Shown here piece by piece: positions 17,135 to 28,528 of a stretch of 64,000 nt of DNA. The DNA is taken from assembly GCA_964036045.1 (NCBI GenBank), contig OZ038389.1, positions 38,263,998 to 38,327,997 of the forward strand, written 5' to 3'. This DNA comes from Eutreptiella sp. 'Long Island Sound 2002' (lineage: Eukaryota > Euglenozoa > Euglenophyceae > Eutreptiales > Eutreptiaceae). Under the pieces are notes generated by a model, which did not search any database, was not told where the DNA came from, and was given only the letters and a program-made list of their open reading frames with translations. A program made the translations under genes and the position numbers. How positions within the stretch are numbered: the stretch's first letter is position 1; each line of letters begins with the position of its first letter.

Positions 17135-20003
17135 TGGTAGCAGAGGCTACCTGAATGTTGCTTCAGTGGCATCCCATCCACCGCCCGCTCCCCAGTACGG
17201 CCCCGTAGACCCTGCCGCTTCTGGAGAAGTAACGACTACACTGCCTTGGTGCTGTGCGAACGAGGCCTTGAGAGGAATGCCTTGCGCAAGTCCAAGCTGC
17301 CCAAGAAGGGCGCACATCAGCAGCTGTGGAGACCCAGATTACCATCATCCCAGTCGAAACAGGCCATCGAGCAGCTGGAATCCGCCGGCCTACGACGATG
17401 GCAATGCTCCGGTGGACCTTACGGAGCTGGCAGGTACCAACATTCCTTACGGAGGTCCAACATTTGAGACCACGGACGCCGATCTGAAGGACATTGAGAT
17501 GGGTGGTCCAGGTGAGGTACCTAGCTATAATCGACCAGTCTCTTGGGCACACTGGGACGACCATTTGTCCTCAGAAGTGACCCGTAACCTTGAGGCCCTT
17601 GAGGCCCTTTGTTACTTAGCCACGTCTAAGCTGATCGAACAAGAAAGAATCGCCTCTGATTTTTTAACGGAATATTTTTTCCTCCTTCAGAACGAAATTA
17701 ATACCAGGATGTGGTGGCGTTCTCAAGAAGATGACTCTTTTGCCATTTTTTTGCAGATCTGGGAGGCAAGCCCCTTCCCGAAGGAGAAGGTCCGGGCACC
17801 TGTTGCCGGGCCCTCCGCCCCTCATCCCCCTGTTTCTATCCGCGACGATCTAGCCGCCGCGGTTGAGGAGGGAATTTTAGAGGCGGCCAGGCAGGCAAGC
17901 CTGGAAATCAGGGCTGAAGGAGCTCCCCAAGTGGAATCCTGGCTGCGGACCACCGAGATCAGCGGTCCGACAGCCTGCTCAGGCCCTTCAGGACACGGCA
18001 TGTACTGTGCTGCCGACTGCTCCTGCAGATTCCAGCGAGATGCTGAGCTCCAACAGCTCAAAGATCAAATGCACCTCATCATTCAAACGCTGGGAATAAG
18101 AAATCTTTTCAAAACGCACATGAGGTCTGAGGGCGCCTCATCGGTGGAACAAGCAACAGAGCCATCGGAGGAGGCGACAGAAATTTTTTCGATTGCTCCT
18201 TCGGTGGACTCCAGGACCACCGATGCAAGGATCAGCAGGACCAAGCTAAAGGAAAGGGTTAAAATCTCTCGTTCTGAGAGTAGGACGGCGAAGGCTAGGA
18301 CTGAGGCTCAGAATGCCAAGCGAACTGCCTCCCGTACTGCCCCTCCTGCTGCTGATTCCAATACCTTAGCCCAGCTGTTGCTCGCCCAGACCCTCGCCGG
18401 AGCTGGTGTGGCGAATGATGCCGCCAAGGTGTCTGCCATTACAGCCGGTGTTGGGCTGGATTCTCTTCTTAACCCTACTTCCTTGCGACTTCGTCAGGTT
18501 GCCAAGCAACCGAAGTATAATGGGAACCCCCGACGTTGGCCTCAGTTCCAACGGGAATTTAAACTGTTGGTTAAGACTCAAAAACTCCAAGATGATCAGT
18601 TCCTGATGGCCCTCTTGGATTGCCTTGAGGGAGCGCCGGCCAACACTTGGCTCAGGACTTGGAGTGATCGCGAGAATACAAGTTCCCCCCTTACCTTTGA
18701 TGAGGTGTGGGAACAGTTGGAGGTACGTGGATCCCGGCTGCCAGAGGACCACTACCACCAAATGTTGAAGAATTTTCCTTCATTCTCGCGATTAATTTTG
18801 CACGAAGTGCAAGACAAAAAACAGCGCTTCTGGAATTTAGTGGAAGAAGCTGAACATTCAGGCGAAAGATTTTCTAGTGCCGAGCTGAAAAGTCTGATTT
18901 TTGACAAGATCCCCTCAGAAACTGCCGCCACCCTTCGGAACAAACAGTCCGGAGAAAAGGTCAAGACCTGGTGCGCGGAGGTGGAAGGCTTCGATGCCTC
19001 TGCCAACAAGTGTTCCGTCAGGGAGGCACTTCAAAAGTGCTCCCCCGCGTCCTTTTCTAAGGTGAAATTCACCGAAGAGACGTGAAAAATAAAGTTTCAT
19101 GAGCACGAGGATCGGGACTTGTTTGTCCAAGTCCTCAACAGGGGAGTCAGCTTCCATGGCCATCGCCTGGGGGCCAAAAACTGGGTGTTTTCGTACACCC
19201 CGAAGGAACTCTGGGAGGAGGTTGAGCGGCTCGCTGACGCCGCCAACCAGAATTTCCATGAGGGTCTTGGGGGAAACAAGAATACCCAGCAAAACACCCA
19301 AAATGGGGCCCAAAAGGGCAACAAAAAGGTGAATGACACCCGGAATGTTCAGGATCACTGTAGCATCTGCCTTCTTTTAGGTTCTACGAACCGAGCTAAG
19401 TCGCATTCTACTGATAATCACCGATGGTCTCCTTATGATCACAAGGTGATTGGTGAAAATATCAGTAATTCGCAGAATTCAGACAGGAATGACAGACAGG
19501 TGCACGGTGGGAAGGCTGCAAAAGGGAATCCGACCCCCTCCGGTGGAAACAAAAATCCTGGAGGCCCTGGCGGGTCCCAAGGCACATGAAATCGGACTCC
19601 ATCCGGCTCCGGTGGGCAGCCGAACGGCCAGAAAAATCCCAATAGCAACGCCGGAGGCGGAAATCGAAATCCAGGCCAAACCCCTCAATCCGGTGCAAAC
19701 AAGGGAAATGCTCTAGGATTCCAGGGTAAAGGTAAGGGAAATCCGTCTGGGACCCCTTTCTCTGGTAAGGGCAGAGGGCGTGGCGACGGTGGAGGTCCAT
19801 CATCCGGCGGCCGTGGCCCTGGACGTGGAAAGGGCAACCATCGTGTGGATCAGGTCTCAGGTGCAGATCAGGTGTCCGATGCGGACCGATATTATGAATT
19901 AAATGCCTTGAATCCAGCAGATGATCCGCTCCAAGATGAGTGGGTCGACGAATCAGGGTGTGTCCATAATGTCAACGCAAACACTGGAGGTCAGAACGCC
20001 TAG
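16971..20003 (+). pseudogene. gag: Element B gag, two premature stops
   Basis: Exactly 1010 codons to the UAG at 20001-20003, the same length as in A with no indel in frame. Premature TGA at 19083-19085 replaces a Trp codon of A (TWKIKF) and a second TGA at 19587-19589 falls in the Gly-rich tail (A: SQGKGNR). The first stop would remove the zinc-like motif and RNA-binding tail. Otherwise it has the same domains as A: LTR-encoded N terminus, Cys-rich patches, capsid core. Confidence 0.88.
17135..17146 (+). other. Element B primer binding site
   Basis: TGGTAGCAGAGG directly follows the 5' LTR, identical to that of A; expected primer is initiator Met tRNA. Confidence 0.85.
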
Positions 20004-20038
20004 GGGAGCCACGAAAATCGCCCCTCCCCAGGCGATTT
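20001..20038 (+). promoter_or_regulatory. Candidate UAG readthrough signal of element B
   Basis: UAG-GGG-AGC, then an 8-bp perfect stem AAAUCGCC (20015-20022) / GGCGAUUU (20031-20038) with loop CCUCCCCA complementary to GGGAG after the stop. Same layout as A with one pairing-preserving change. The pol frame is open from here. Confidence 0.6.
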
Positions 20039-20597
20039 CAGGCATGATCCCCAGATTCCTTCTCGACCACTACTTGATGTAGGGTCGCTTGTCTCCTCTC
20101 CCCTGGATCCGGCAGCGGATCCTTCTGTTGTAGTGGACAAGGTTGGTGTACAGTCCAAGCACAGGGCCCGTCAGTTTGTCACAAAGCTGTGGGTCTCTGA
20201 TTGCAAGGGCAATTTCCACCTCGCCACTTGTTTGTGTGACAATGGATCGGAGGTAAATCTCCAATCCAATTCTTTTTTGCCTGACGACTGCCTGTTTGAT
20301 TCGCCTCATCCTGTTACCCTCGAGGGAGTTTCTGGACATTCTCTCGCAGGTGGGCAACGCGGTTGTTATATATCAACTCATTTGGTCGCTCAAGACCTTT
20401 GGGAAGATGGCAATGTGGAGGAAGTTATCCTTAAGGATGACTACTTCTATCGTGCCGACATAAAGTATGACCTTTACTTGGGCCATCCTTGGCTTCGCAA
20501 GAACAGGGTGGCGCCCGTAGGTCATCGGCGTTGTTTTTTGCTGAAGTCAGGTCCCTTCGAGCGTCCTGAATTTCGTTTTTTTTCACGCAGGGTTTAA
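20004..20597 (+). pseudogene. pol: Element B pol, part 1: protease
   Basis: In frame with gag after the UAG. Contains the protease with CDNGSE and the LGHPWLRKNRVAPVGH block, both as in A. It ends in a frameshift at the T8 run 20576-20583 (A and C have fewer T and a G), giving a stop at 20595-20597. Confidence 0.85.
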
Positions 20598-23500
20598 AAG
20601 TGCAGAAGAATTTTTGAAGCAAAAGGTTACACCAAAGTTTGGCGAAGATGTCACCATTGCAGAGGTGAATGGGAGTGCCGATTACTCCCGAGAGTTAGAA
20701 TGTCTTCGTAGGGACTCCCAGCCACGAAGCCCTTCGCGCTGGCACTCTTCATCCTACAGAGTTGTCGACAAATGGCGCGATACAATTTGTGAATATTTTT
20801 ATGAACACCATTCCTTTTGGCCACAGTATGATGCCTTTGCTAACCGCGAGAACAAGCGCTTTGACAAGCACTTTCGCGACGCTTGGACCCATAAATGGGA
20901 CAAGAAGTTATGGATTAATCCTCCGTTTCACTTAATCCAGCAGGTCATCCACAAAATCAAGCAAGATAAAACCCAGGCGATTTTAGTTGTGCCCTTGTGG
21001 GACGACAAGCCTTGGTTTCAGGAATTGCAAGACATTTGTGTAGATTACATCGAACTTCCCAGGAAGATTAAGCTGTATGCCAGGGACGACACAGGTCCCC
21101 TGCCACAGCGGCCCTGGAGTTCGCTTGCATTCCTGGTGGATGGAAAGCTTTCTGACTCTAATTCTGCTGATTCTAGTACTGGTTCCTGTGTTGGGTCTGA
21201 ATCTGAGGTTGAGCATGGTACTGATGATGAATCTATTTTTTCTGATTTTTGTCAGTCAGATGCCCAAGGTGATCCAAGGTCAAATGGATCCGCCTCGTCT
21301 CCCTCTTCCCCAATACGATCTACATCCAAAAGAATCTACGGCGCACGGACGACAAAAAAACTTTCTTCGCGCCGCAAATTCAGAGTTTTTTATGAAAAAC
21401 CCCGTTTGCAAGCTTTCATAGATCCTTTCGAGGAGCTGGATCACGAAGAGAATCTCTGGAATGTCGACACTCGACCCACCTATCTTCAAGAGGCAGTTGA
21501 TACGGACCTTTTTAGGGACATCCGTAAGAAGATTCTTCCTGCCAAGGCCGAAGAAATCGCCAAAGTTTTTTCGACAGTAATTCCTGGCGATCAGGTGGAC
21601 ACTGAGTTGTGTTCCAAGAAAAGAGACAAGATTTTTGAGGAACGGAAGGACACAACCCTGTCGGGGAAGTTGATCAAAAGCCCCCCTGTCCGTGGGCAGT
21701 TCGGTGAAGCCTTCATCGAGCTTCGTGAAGGGTACAAGGCGAAGAAACAGCGTCCTTATGAGGACCATGGACAGAAACATGAGATACTCAGAAAAATAAT
21801 CGAGAGAAATCTCAGGGAATTTGTTTTGCTTGAGGGTTGTATGACCAGCGAGTGGTGCTGTGCACCCTTCACAGTCCCGAAGCCGCCGCCTGCAGACCAG
21901 AACACTATTGATGGTTGGCGAATGGTTGTTGATTTTCGCAACCTCAACGCCGAAACCAAGGCGGATTCGGACCCCCTGCCCCTCATTGAGGAGGAAATCG
22001 CCAAGAGGGCAAGAGGTCGTTTGTTTTCTGTGCTGGATCTCCGTCACGGCTTTCACCAAATGCCGTTGAGGAAGGACAGCCGACCTCTCACCTGTATGTG
22101 CACGCCATGTGGCCCAGTCCAGTGGACGGTCATGCCCATGGGCCTGAAGAACGCCCCTTCGTTTTTTCAAAGAATGATGGAGGATGTGCTTTTTACAGCT
22201 CATCCTGAGCTTCGTGCCTTCGTGAGTGTGTACATAGATGACATAATCATCGCGACAGAGGGGGAGGGACTGACCGAAGCCGAGCTGGTGGCCCTACATG
22301 AAAAGCAGCTGAACCAGGTTTTGGACATTCTTGATGCCAATCAGCTGATTTGTGGGCCAAAGAAGAGAAAACTATTTTTAAAATCAGTCGAATTTTGTGG
22401 TTCTCTCCTTGAGAATGGCACCCGACGACCCAGTCCAGGGAAGCTCGTCGCTATTCAGAAGTGGAAGCGCCCTGAGACGATCACGGAATTGAGAGGATTC
22501 CTGGGTTGTTGCAATTTTTACCACACTTTTGTGCCGAATTATGCCAAATTTGCTGCCCCCCTCACTGAACTATTGAAGGTAGGGAGAGATGCAGGCAAGG
22601 CAGGTTCAAAGGTGCGTGTCAAGTGGACTGACGAGTGCGAGGAGGCCTTGCATCACTTGAAGGCGGCCCTCTGCGAAGTCGCCACGTTGCATGTGCCGAA
22701 ATTCGACAGACCCTTCTACATAAGAACCGACGCTTCTAGGTACGCGATCGGAGCTGTCCTTGAACAGGTTGATGAAGCCACAGGTGATCATTACCCTCTT
22801 GCATTTTGGTCTCGGAAGCTAGCTCCACGCCAGATGCAATGGTCACCGCGTGAGCAAGAGACGTATGCCATAATCTGCGCTCTGAAGAAGTACCAATCGT
22901 GGGTTGGCACCAATCGAGTCGAGGTCCTAACGGATCATCGATCTCTGGAGTATTGGGCCACCGAACACATTGATACTGTCGCGAGCTCAGCTGGTCGACG
23001 GGCCAGATGGCATGAATTTCTCAGTCTGTTTGACCTCCATGTGTCGTATTTGCCTGGAAAACACAACACGGTAGCAGATGCTCTGAGCCGATGGGCTTAC
23101 CCCGCTTCAGAGGGGCTGCAAAGTACCAACATCAATGGTACGGAGCAGGACCGCCACGTCGTAATCGAGTGGGATCAAGAAGAAAAAAACCTCATTCGAC
23201 GTGAATGCATGCAATGCTCTGTTAAACAGCATGCATTACCGTGTCATGATATCACGGCCTTCTCAGATCCGGCGCATGCCCATGAGATTATCACCAAATC
23301 ACTGAAAGTCGTGGAGAAAGTCACCGATCCCTCCTCAGGGAGTGTGAAACGGTTCGAGTATACCCGACCTGTAAGTGGATTTCGGTTGATTCAGGGCATT
23401 AAGCGTCAAGATCCGGCCAAAACTCCACCCCTGCCGAAAGATTCCCTTATCATCCGTGACTGGACGAACGATTATCTGCATGATTCCATGTTTAAAGAGG

Positions 23501-25188
23501 TCTTTGAGAATCTCAAATCCAAAGATGCTCACAAGGATGGAATTTATTCTGAATATTCGTTGGATGGGGGGAAGCTGTGGATGGAGGGTAAATTGTGCGT
23601 ACCAGACGCCCTGGCCCCTCGAGTGTTAAACTGGTGGCACAAATGGGAGTCCCCCCACGCACATGGCCGTAGATTATGGTCGATGATTAAACATAGGTTG
23701 TTCGGCTCAAGACTATATACTCATTGTATGAAAGTAGCCGCCGGATGTGCCCAATGTGCTGTCTCGACGCCCCCCAGCGCGAAGAAGCACGGCCATCTGA
23801 GGCCACACCCTATTCCGGAGCGCCTCGTTAACAGAGTCACCAGTGATTTTTTCCATCTTGGTGAACTCGACGAGGAAGAGTGCCATTGGACCAACAAAAA
23901 GGTCAATGGAGTGCTCCTTATACAATGCCGTCATTCTGGCTACATTCAGGTGTTGCCTTGCAACGTCGAGTCAATGACTGGCAAGGCTGCCGCCAAATGG
24001 TGCGCGCAGACCTGGATGGGAGGTTGGGACGTCCCATCCGAGGTGGTTACGGACTCAGGCAAAGAGTACACCTCTGAATGGTGGAAGGAATTATGTGCTC
24101 GCCTTGGAATCCACCACCTGAGATGCGAAATCCACTCACATCGAGCGCTGCCTGGCGAAAGAGCCGGCCGCTCTATTAGAAATATGCTTCGTAAGGAGCT
24201 CGCCAGTGAGAAAGACTTCCATTGGCTTGAAGTTCTCTTCGCATTGCTTCGACGTTACCACAACACGCCATTGTACCATGGCCTTTCTCCAAATGAAATT
24301 GTCCTTGGACGAAAGAAGTGTTGGTGGAACATGCCGTTGAAGAATCCTCGCCCTTGTAAAGATGCCTCGTTGTTTTTGGACGAAATCCAACGAGCAGAAA
24401 AAACTGTCTCGAAATTAATCGATAAGCATCAAGCTGACTGGCTTTGGGTCCAGAATCAAGGCCGAAAAAACCCCCACAATTTTGGAGTCGATGATCCAGT
24501 TTGGCTTCGAAAGTCCGAAACCACCCTGGACGGAGATGATAAGCTTCTTCCCTTGTGGGAGGGGCCATTCGCTGTTACAGCGCGTCTAGGTGAGAACAGG
24601 TGGAGGATTCGTGTGGATGTCAGCAGGGAAATTGAAGTTTCGGGCGATCGCCTCAAGAGAGAGATCCCCTCCCCCAAGGATCGGGTTAAATTCCTTTTTT
24701 GGACTTCGAAATTTTTGTCGGATCGGGTCATCGAAGGGGGGAAGTACGAACTCAAGAGGATTTTAGAAGCAAGACGTGACGAAAAGGGCGAATGGGAATT
24801 TCTATGTGAGTGGAGGGGCTTTGATTCCAGTCACAACAACTGGGAACCAGCCCATTCTTTTTTCCATGGGTACACCAAGGGGTTCATCGACTTCCTCAAG
24901 AAGCACCCCGAAATTGGCGTACTCCTGACAGACTGTCTGTCGAAACCCGACAGACAGGTGGAGAGCGACGGAAAAAGACCTGTGGTGAATCGAGATCCAG
25001 CCTTTTACGGCCCTCAGCAGCCACCTTCCAGGGCTGATCCGTCGATCCCCCCTCCTGCGGTCAGGCCAGCCCAGGAGCCAAATGAGGACCAAGCTTCGAG
25101 TTCGGCCGCTGATTTGCAGCGCCCAAGCCGTACGAGGGCCCCACCAGACAGGTTGGTGGTCACATGCATTCATGCTTGGCAGAATTGA
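20584..25188 (+). CDS. pol: Element B pol, part 2: methyltransferase-like, RT, RNase H, integrase, chromodomain
   Basis: One open frame of about 1530 codons, one base out of register with part 1. Methyltransferase-like domain at about 20746-21138 with LWINPPFHLIQ intact; RT with VYIDDIII; RNase H with IRTDAS, REQETY and LTDH; integrase with HAHG...CAQC zinc site, TSDFFHL, VTDSGKEY and GERAGRS; chromodomain near the end (YELKRILEAR...NNWEP). The only break of B pol is the T-run frameshift upstream. Close in sequence to A throughout. Confidence 0.9.
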   Translation, partial: HAGFKSAEEFLKQKVTPKFGEDVTIAEVNGSADYSRELECLRRDSQPRSPSRWHSSSYRVVDKWRDTICEYFYEHHSFWPQYDAFANRENKRFDKHFRDAWTHKWDKKLWINPPFHLIQQVIHKIKQDKTQAILVVPLWDDKPWFQELQDICVDYIELPRKIKLYARDDTGPLPQRPWSSLAFLVDGKLSDSNSADSSTGSCVGSESEVEHGTDDESIFSDFCQSDAQGDPRSNGSASSPSSPIRSTSKRIYGARTTKKLSSRRKFRVFYEKPRLQAFIDPFEELDHEENLWNVDTRPTYLQEAVDTDLFRDIRKKILPAKAEEIAKVFSTVIPGDQVDTELCSKKRDKIFEERKDTTLSGKLIKSPPVRGQFGEAFIELREGYKAKKQRPYEDHGQKHEILRKIIERNLREFVLLEGCMTSEWCCAPFTVPKPPPADQNTIDGWRMVVDFRNLNAETKADSDPLPLIEEEIAKRARGRLFSVLDLRHGFHQMPLRKDSRPLTCMCTPCGPVQWTVMPMGLKNAPSFFQRMMEDVLFTAHPELRAFVSVYIDDIIIATEGEGLTEAELVALHEKQLNQVLDILDANQLICGPKKRKLFLKSVEFCGSLLENGTRRPSPGKLVAIQKWKRPETITELRGFLGCCNFYHTFVPNYAKFAAPLTELLKVGRDAGKAGSKVRVKWTDECEEALHHLKAALCEVATLHVPKFDRPFYIRTDASRYAIGAVLEQVDEATGDHYPLAFWSRKLAPRQMQWSPREQETYAIICALKKYQSWVGTNRVEVLTDHRSLEYWATEHIDTVASSAGRRARWHEFLSLFDLHVSYLPGKHNTVADALSRWAYPASEGLQSTNINGTEQDRHVVIEWDQEEKNLIRRECMQCSVKQHALPCHDITAFSDPAHAHEIITKSLKVVEKVTDPSSGSVKRFEYTRPVSGFRLIQGIKRQDPAKTPPLPKDSLIIRDWTNDYLHDSMFKEVFENLKSKDAHKDGIYSEYSLDGGKLWMEGKLCVPDALAPRVLNWWHKWESPHAHGRRLWSMIKHRLFGSRLYTHCMKVAAGCAQCAVSTPPSAKKHGHLRPHPIPERLVNRVTSDFFHLGELDEEECHWTNKKVNGVLLIQCRHSGYIQVLPCNVESMTGKAAAKWCAQTWMGGWDVPSEVVTDSGKEYTSEWWKELCARLGIHHLRCEIHSHRALPGERAGRSIRNMLRKELASEKDFHWLEVLFALLRRYHNTPLYHGLSPNEIVLGRKKCWWNMPLKNPRPCKDASLFLDEIQRAEKTVSKLIDKHQADWLWVQNQGRKNPHNFGVDDPVWLRKSETTLDGDDKLLPLWEGPFAVTARLGENRWRIRVDVSREIEVSGDRLKREIPSPKDRVKFLFWTSKFLSDRVIEGGKYELKRILEARRDEKGEWEFLCEWRGFDSSHNNWEPAHSFFHGYTKGFIDFLKKHPEIGVLLTDCLSKPDRQVESDGKRPVVNRDPAFYGPQQPPSRADPSIPPPAVRPAQEPNEDQASSSAADLQRPSRTRAPPDRLVVTCIHAWQN

Positions 25189-25190
25189 GG

Positions 25191-25382
25191 GAGACCCGTC
25201 GCGACTTGAGTCGCCGACGCCATAATCTGGGTAACAGTCGTCTAGTCCAGGGCGTCATGGCACTCGTCGCTAGGGCTCAAGGGTGTAGGTTCGAAACCCT
25301 TGCATGTCCAACTCCTACAAAAGCTCCAGCCTCGCCCCGTCGACCACTTATTCCAATGTGAGTGTTCTGACGACTTGAAAAA
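25191..25382 (+). mobile_element. SINE-like insert with pol III-type A and B boxes
   Basis: About 190 bp present in B between the pol stop and the shared 3' region, missing from A and C at the same point. It has an A-box-like TAGTCCAGGGCG (25243-25254) and a B-box-like GGTTCGAAACC (25288-25298) at tRNA-like spacing, and ends in A6. The arms do not fold into a convincing tRNA, so this is a tRNA-derived SINE candidate, not a tRNA gene. No clear target duplication. Confidence 0.4.
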
Positions 25383-27066
25383 ACCACATTCTGCTCAATC
25401 CACTGTTCATTCTTCCTGATTACGACATGATGTGGAGAATTGCGAATGTTTGATAATCTGACGTCAATCAACTTATCTTTGGTCTCCGTTCGGCAGACAA
25501 GGCGTAGATACGCTGCCGAAAGCCACGGAGTGTGCTGCCGTGTCCAGAAAAAACCAAACTCAGGCTTAATTCAGGCAGATCCGGGGTAATCTTATCTCTG
25601 TTGGTCTGTGCATCTTTGGAATTTGGCTACCCGTGCAGATGGAAGCAAATGTACATAGTAAAAACGCTGGCCAGCGACATTCACACACACAGCACACAGC
25701 GACATTCACCCCTACAGGCCCCCCCTGTACTACTGGCTGCACTAGATGCGACGCCAGGAACTCAGATCTTAGCTTCATTTGCCGTGATGCTGAAGCCAAA
25801 GTCCAGATTCAGATCCAGATTCCTTGAATTTACCTTGAATTCCTCAGGTTTATCCATCATTCTGCGCAACAGTGCAGCAAAACCCGGACGTCAATTGTTC
25901 AGACAACCTTCATATAGGAGCTCCAGGGACCTCTAACAGCAACCTCTCGGACCTCAGAGATTCCGTAAGCTTCGGTGTATTTTTGGCACACGCCAATGTG
26001 AGCTCAATCTGACCTGAAACTGTCGAAAATGGTGAATCCGAGTGTCTTGTGGGACTCAATCGAAAGATGGGCCTTGTCCAAGTCGATTGACACCGCCGCC
26101 ACTGTAAATAAAGGACTATTCGGTGTCTCTCAGTTATATACTGTCAGTAAAGCGCCTTCAGCGAACCTTCGGCGCGTTACATGCCAAGGATCCAGGGCCA
26201 TCATGTCCCATCATGATGCATCATCACATGATCCACATTTTCATGGAATCTGTTGGATGCTCGCGAACCAACGTGTCGGAAAGCACAATTCAGCTGAATA
26301 AACGACAATATATATTAACTTTAGTCTAAACGAAGGTATTAGTAGTTTCAGTTCTAGACATTCCGCTTCATTTCACCTTCATCTTAGGAAAATGAGCAAA
26401 TTCCCTCATTTTAGGACAGTTTAGGTTGATTTCCTTGTGATCTCCTCTCATTCCTCGAAGATCTGTTTACGGCTTTGCCTAACTTCGTTGACGCTGATGT
26501 TTTTCTGTTCACTTAGGGCTTGCAGACTACATTTGTATTTGTTTTCCCTCTCTGTGATTGTTTCATCTCCTTCATCTCTGCTCAAATTGATTCTCAATCT
26601 TGCTGAATCTTGTGATCATCCGCCAGATGCGCCAAATCTGAGGCACATGCTGCACTTTTCAGAACGAGAAAAGCGGGAGTAACACGATGTAGAGTACGTG
26701 GAGGACACCGTAGCGTGCCCGCGACAGCTAAAATGTGCCAGAGCGCCGAGATGTCACTCCATTTCTTGATTCTCCCACTGAATCCACCAATAATTTACCT
26801 CATTCTCAACCAGGGCATGGTTTGGTATCGATTCTCGATACGTTTACATGCTTTTTAGCCCTTAACCTAATGTTTGACTGACCGGAGGACTGTTCGTCAC
26901 TCCTCATTCTGTCTCATTTCAGGTTCATCCATCCTGATTCAGTGCCAATTCAGCCCAAATCAGGTCAGATCAAGCAGATTTCGCCCCATCGAGGCTACAT
27001 TTCTATTTTTTTCTGGGACTTACCCGCACTACGTTCTTCGTTGACGTAGCGACACACCCCAGTGTG
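25383..27066 (+). other. Element B 3' untranslated region
   Basis: Non-coding, closely similar to the 3' regions of A and C in the same order, including the CATCATGATGCATCA patch at about 26210. No supported ORF. Confidence 0.7.
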
Positions 27067-27081
27067 TTTTTGGAGGGGGAG
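27067..27081 (+). other. Element B polypurine tract
   Basis: TTTTTGGAGGGGGAG immediately before the 3' LTR. Confidence 0.8.
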
Positions 27082-27615
27082 TGTAAGTGCGGCTAACCCC
27101 CATCTGCTCAGATTTTAGCAGATCTGCCCCAGATTGGCTACATTTTGGCCATTTTCTCTGCTTCGGCGGAATCGCCGCCCCGCAGCTCAGTCTCAGCATC
27201 AGACCTATATATTTCTGATGTGCCGGATCTGATTCCGCGGTCCATTCATCGTAAATCCGCCGCGTTCCGAGCATTTACCCGGAATCGCCATTTGCCGCTG
27301 ACGCGCATGCGCGAGCCAGATCGGCCAAATATTTTTTCACAATCGGATTTTTATAAATCTTTTCAGATAGATATGGACACTCAGATGTACTTAGGAATAT
27401 CCGCATCAATTTTCTTCATAGACTGGGATTTTTTGCCGGATAACAATCAGCATGGATCTTGCCTCCGTTGTCGCCGCTCTTGCCTCCGTTGGTGTCCGTG
27501 TATCCGGTTCTGCCCCCAACAGCAGCGTTCAGGTCGACTCCTCGCGTGCCTGCCCCCCCGGTCTTGCCGGCCCTGAGCCCTCCGGCACCATCCACGACCT
27601 AGGGCAGCACTTTTA
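27082..27615 (+). repeat. Element B 3' LTR
   Basis: 534 bp, about nine differences from the 5' LTR; its last dinucleotide is TA instead of CA (a C to T change at 27614), and the duplication agagg follows at 27616. Carries an orphan gag start at 27452. Confidence 0.92.
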
Positions 27616-27620
27616 AGAGG

Positions 27621-28424
27621 GCTGTAAGCCCTGGCACCACTCGCCGGCATACCCCCCCCCCTTCAGGCCTAACCCCAGGGGGTGGGAAGAGTGGCAGACC
27701 TAATGCCCAGGCGAACATCCAGCTGGAATTGCTGGAGTTCGACCCGAAAAATCTGACTGAATGGGCAGAAGAACTTGCTGAGGTTCTTTTGCTGACTGGC
27801 CAATCCCATGTGGATGTGGGCACTAAATGTTCACTGTTGGAACGCTCATGCAAAAAGAAATTTTTGCAAAAACAGGTGAAGCAGATTGTGAAAACCTGTT
27901 CAACATGGGCCGAGGTGCTCCAAAGACTGGAGAAAACATTCCCGGTCTATGAAACTGACCTCAGTGTGCGCACACGGATGGAGGAGCTACCTATGCTCCC
28001 TGAGTTTCCTTCCGCTGCGCGAGTCTCTGAATAAGTGTGCGACCTAGAGTATCTGTTTTCACGGATGAACGTGGGTTCCTTTGGAGCCACAGAGCCCCAC
28101 CTATGGCTCATGAGTACGATCCCTGCACGTACGTGGGACGATTGCCGCACTACCTCTGAGAGGAAGAGTCGGACCCACTCGTACGACGACCTTGTGGACC
28201 TGCTGATCGAGTTAGCCCTTGAGGGGGAGAATGACTCCCACATGGAGAAATTTCTCAAGAACCACTTGAATCGAGGTGGTACCCCTACCCCCGAGCGTGG
28301 CGAAGAGAAAGGGCCCAAAAATCCCACTAACGCCAACCAGGGTGGTGGTAAAGGAAGGGGTAACCTGCGTGCCATGAATGAGGTTAAACCTGAAACAGGT
28401 ACACCCCCTCTGTTCTACTTCTAG
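27621..28424 (+). pseudogene. gag: Element D gag fragment 2: capsid region
   Basis: Reads ...LELLEFDPKNLTEWAEELAE..., matching E gag (VFTGRNIVFWANDFARFLRL), then LEKTFPVYETD and a second stretch after a TAA at 28032-28034 (HSYDDLVDLLIELALEGEND, matching E's HSYSDLLRLVKALSLERESD). Ends at a stop at 28422-28424. Damaged by the TAA and by frame changes. Confidence 0.72.
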
Positions 28425-28528
28425 CCTGTCAATGACAAGGGGGGACCTTGTCATGCCCCTGACTGCGACCACCGCAGTAGTCGTATGCTACAGAGGAAAC
28501 GACAGCAGCTACCCAAGATGGAAAAACT

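Larger units (their letters stand above)
16601..27615 (+). mobile_element. LTR element B: gypsy-type chromodomain retrotransposon, A family, damaged
   Basis: 11.0 kb, plus strand, 534-bp LTRs with about nine differences, primer site and polypurine tract in place, and a perfect 5-bp duplication agagg (16596-16600, 27616-27620). Inserted in D gag. Gag has two premature stops and pol one frameshift, so it is older than A and not autonomous as it stands, though RT to chromodomain remains one open frame. It has a 190-bp SINE-like extra segment in its 3' region that A and C lack. Confidence 0.93.

Noticed and set aside
21280-22203. 307-codon minus-strand ORF inside element B pol
   Set aside because: Antisense shadow of the strongly conserved RT frame; the same shadow recurs in A and C.
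25236-25305. Possible tRNA gene
   Set aside because: A and B boxes are present, but the T arm and acceptor do not pair well; kept as a SINE candidate only.
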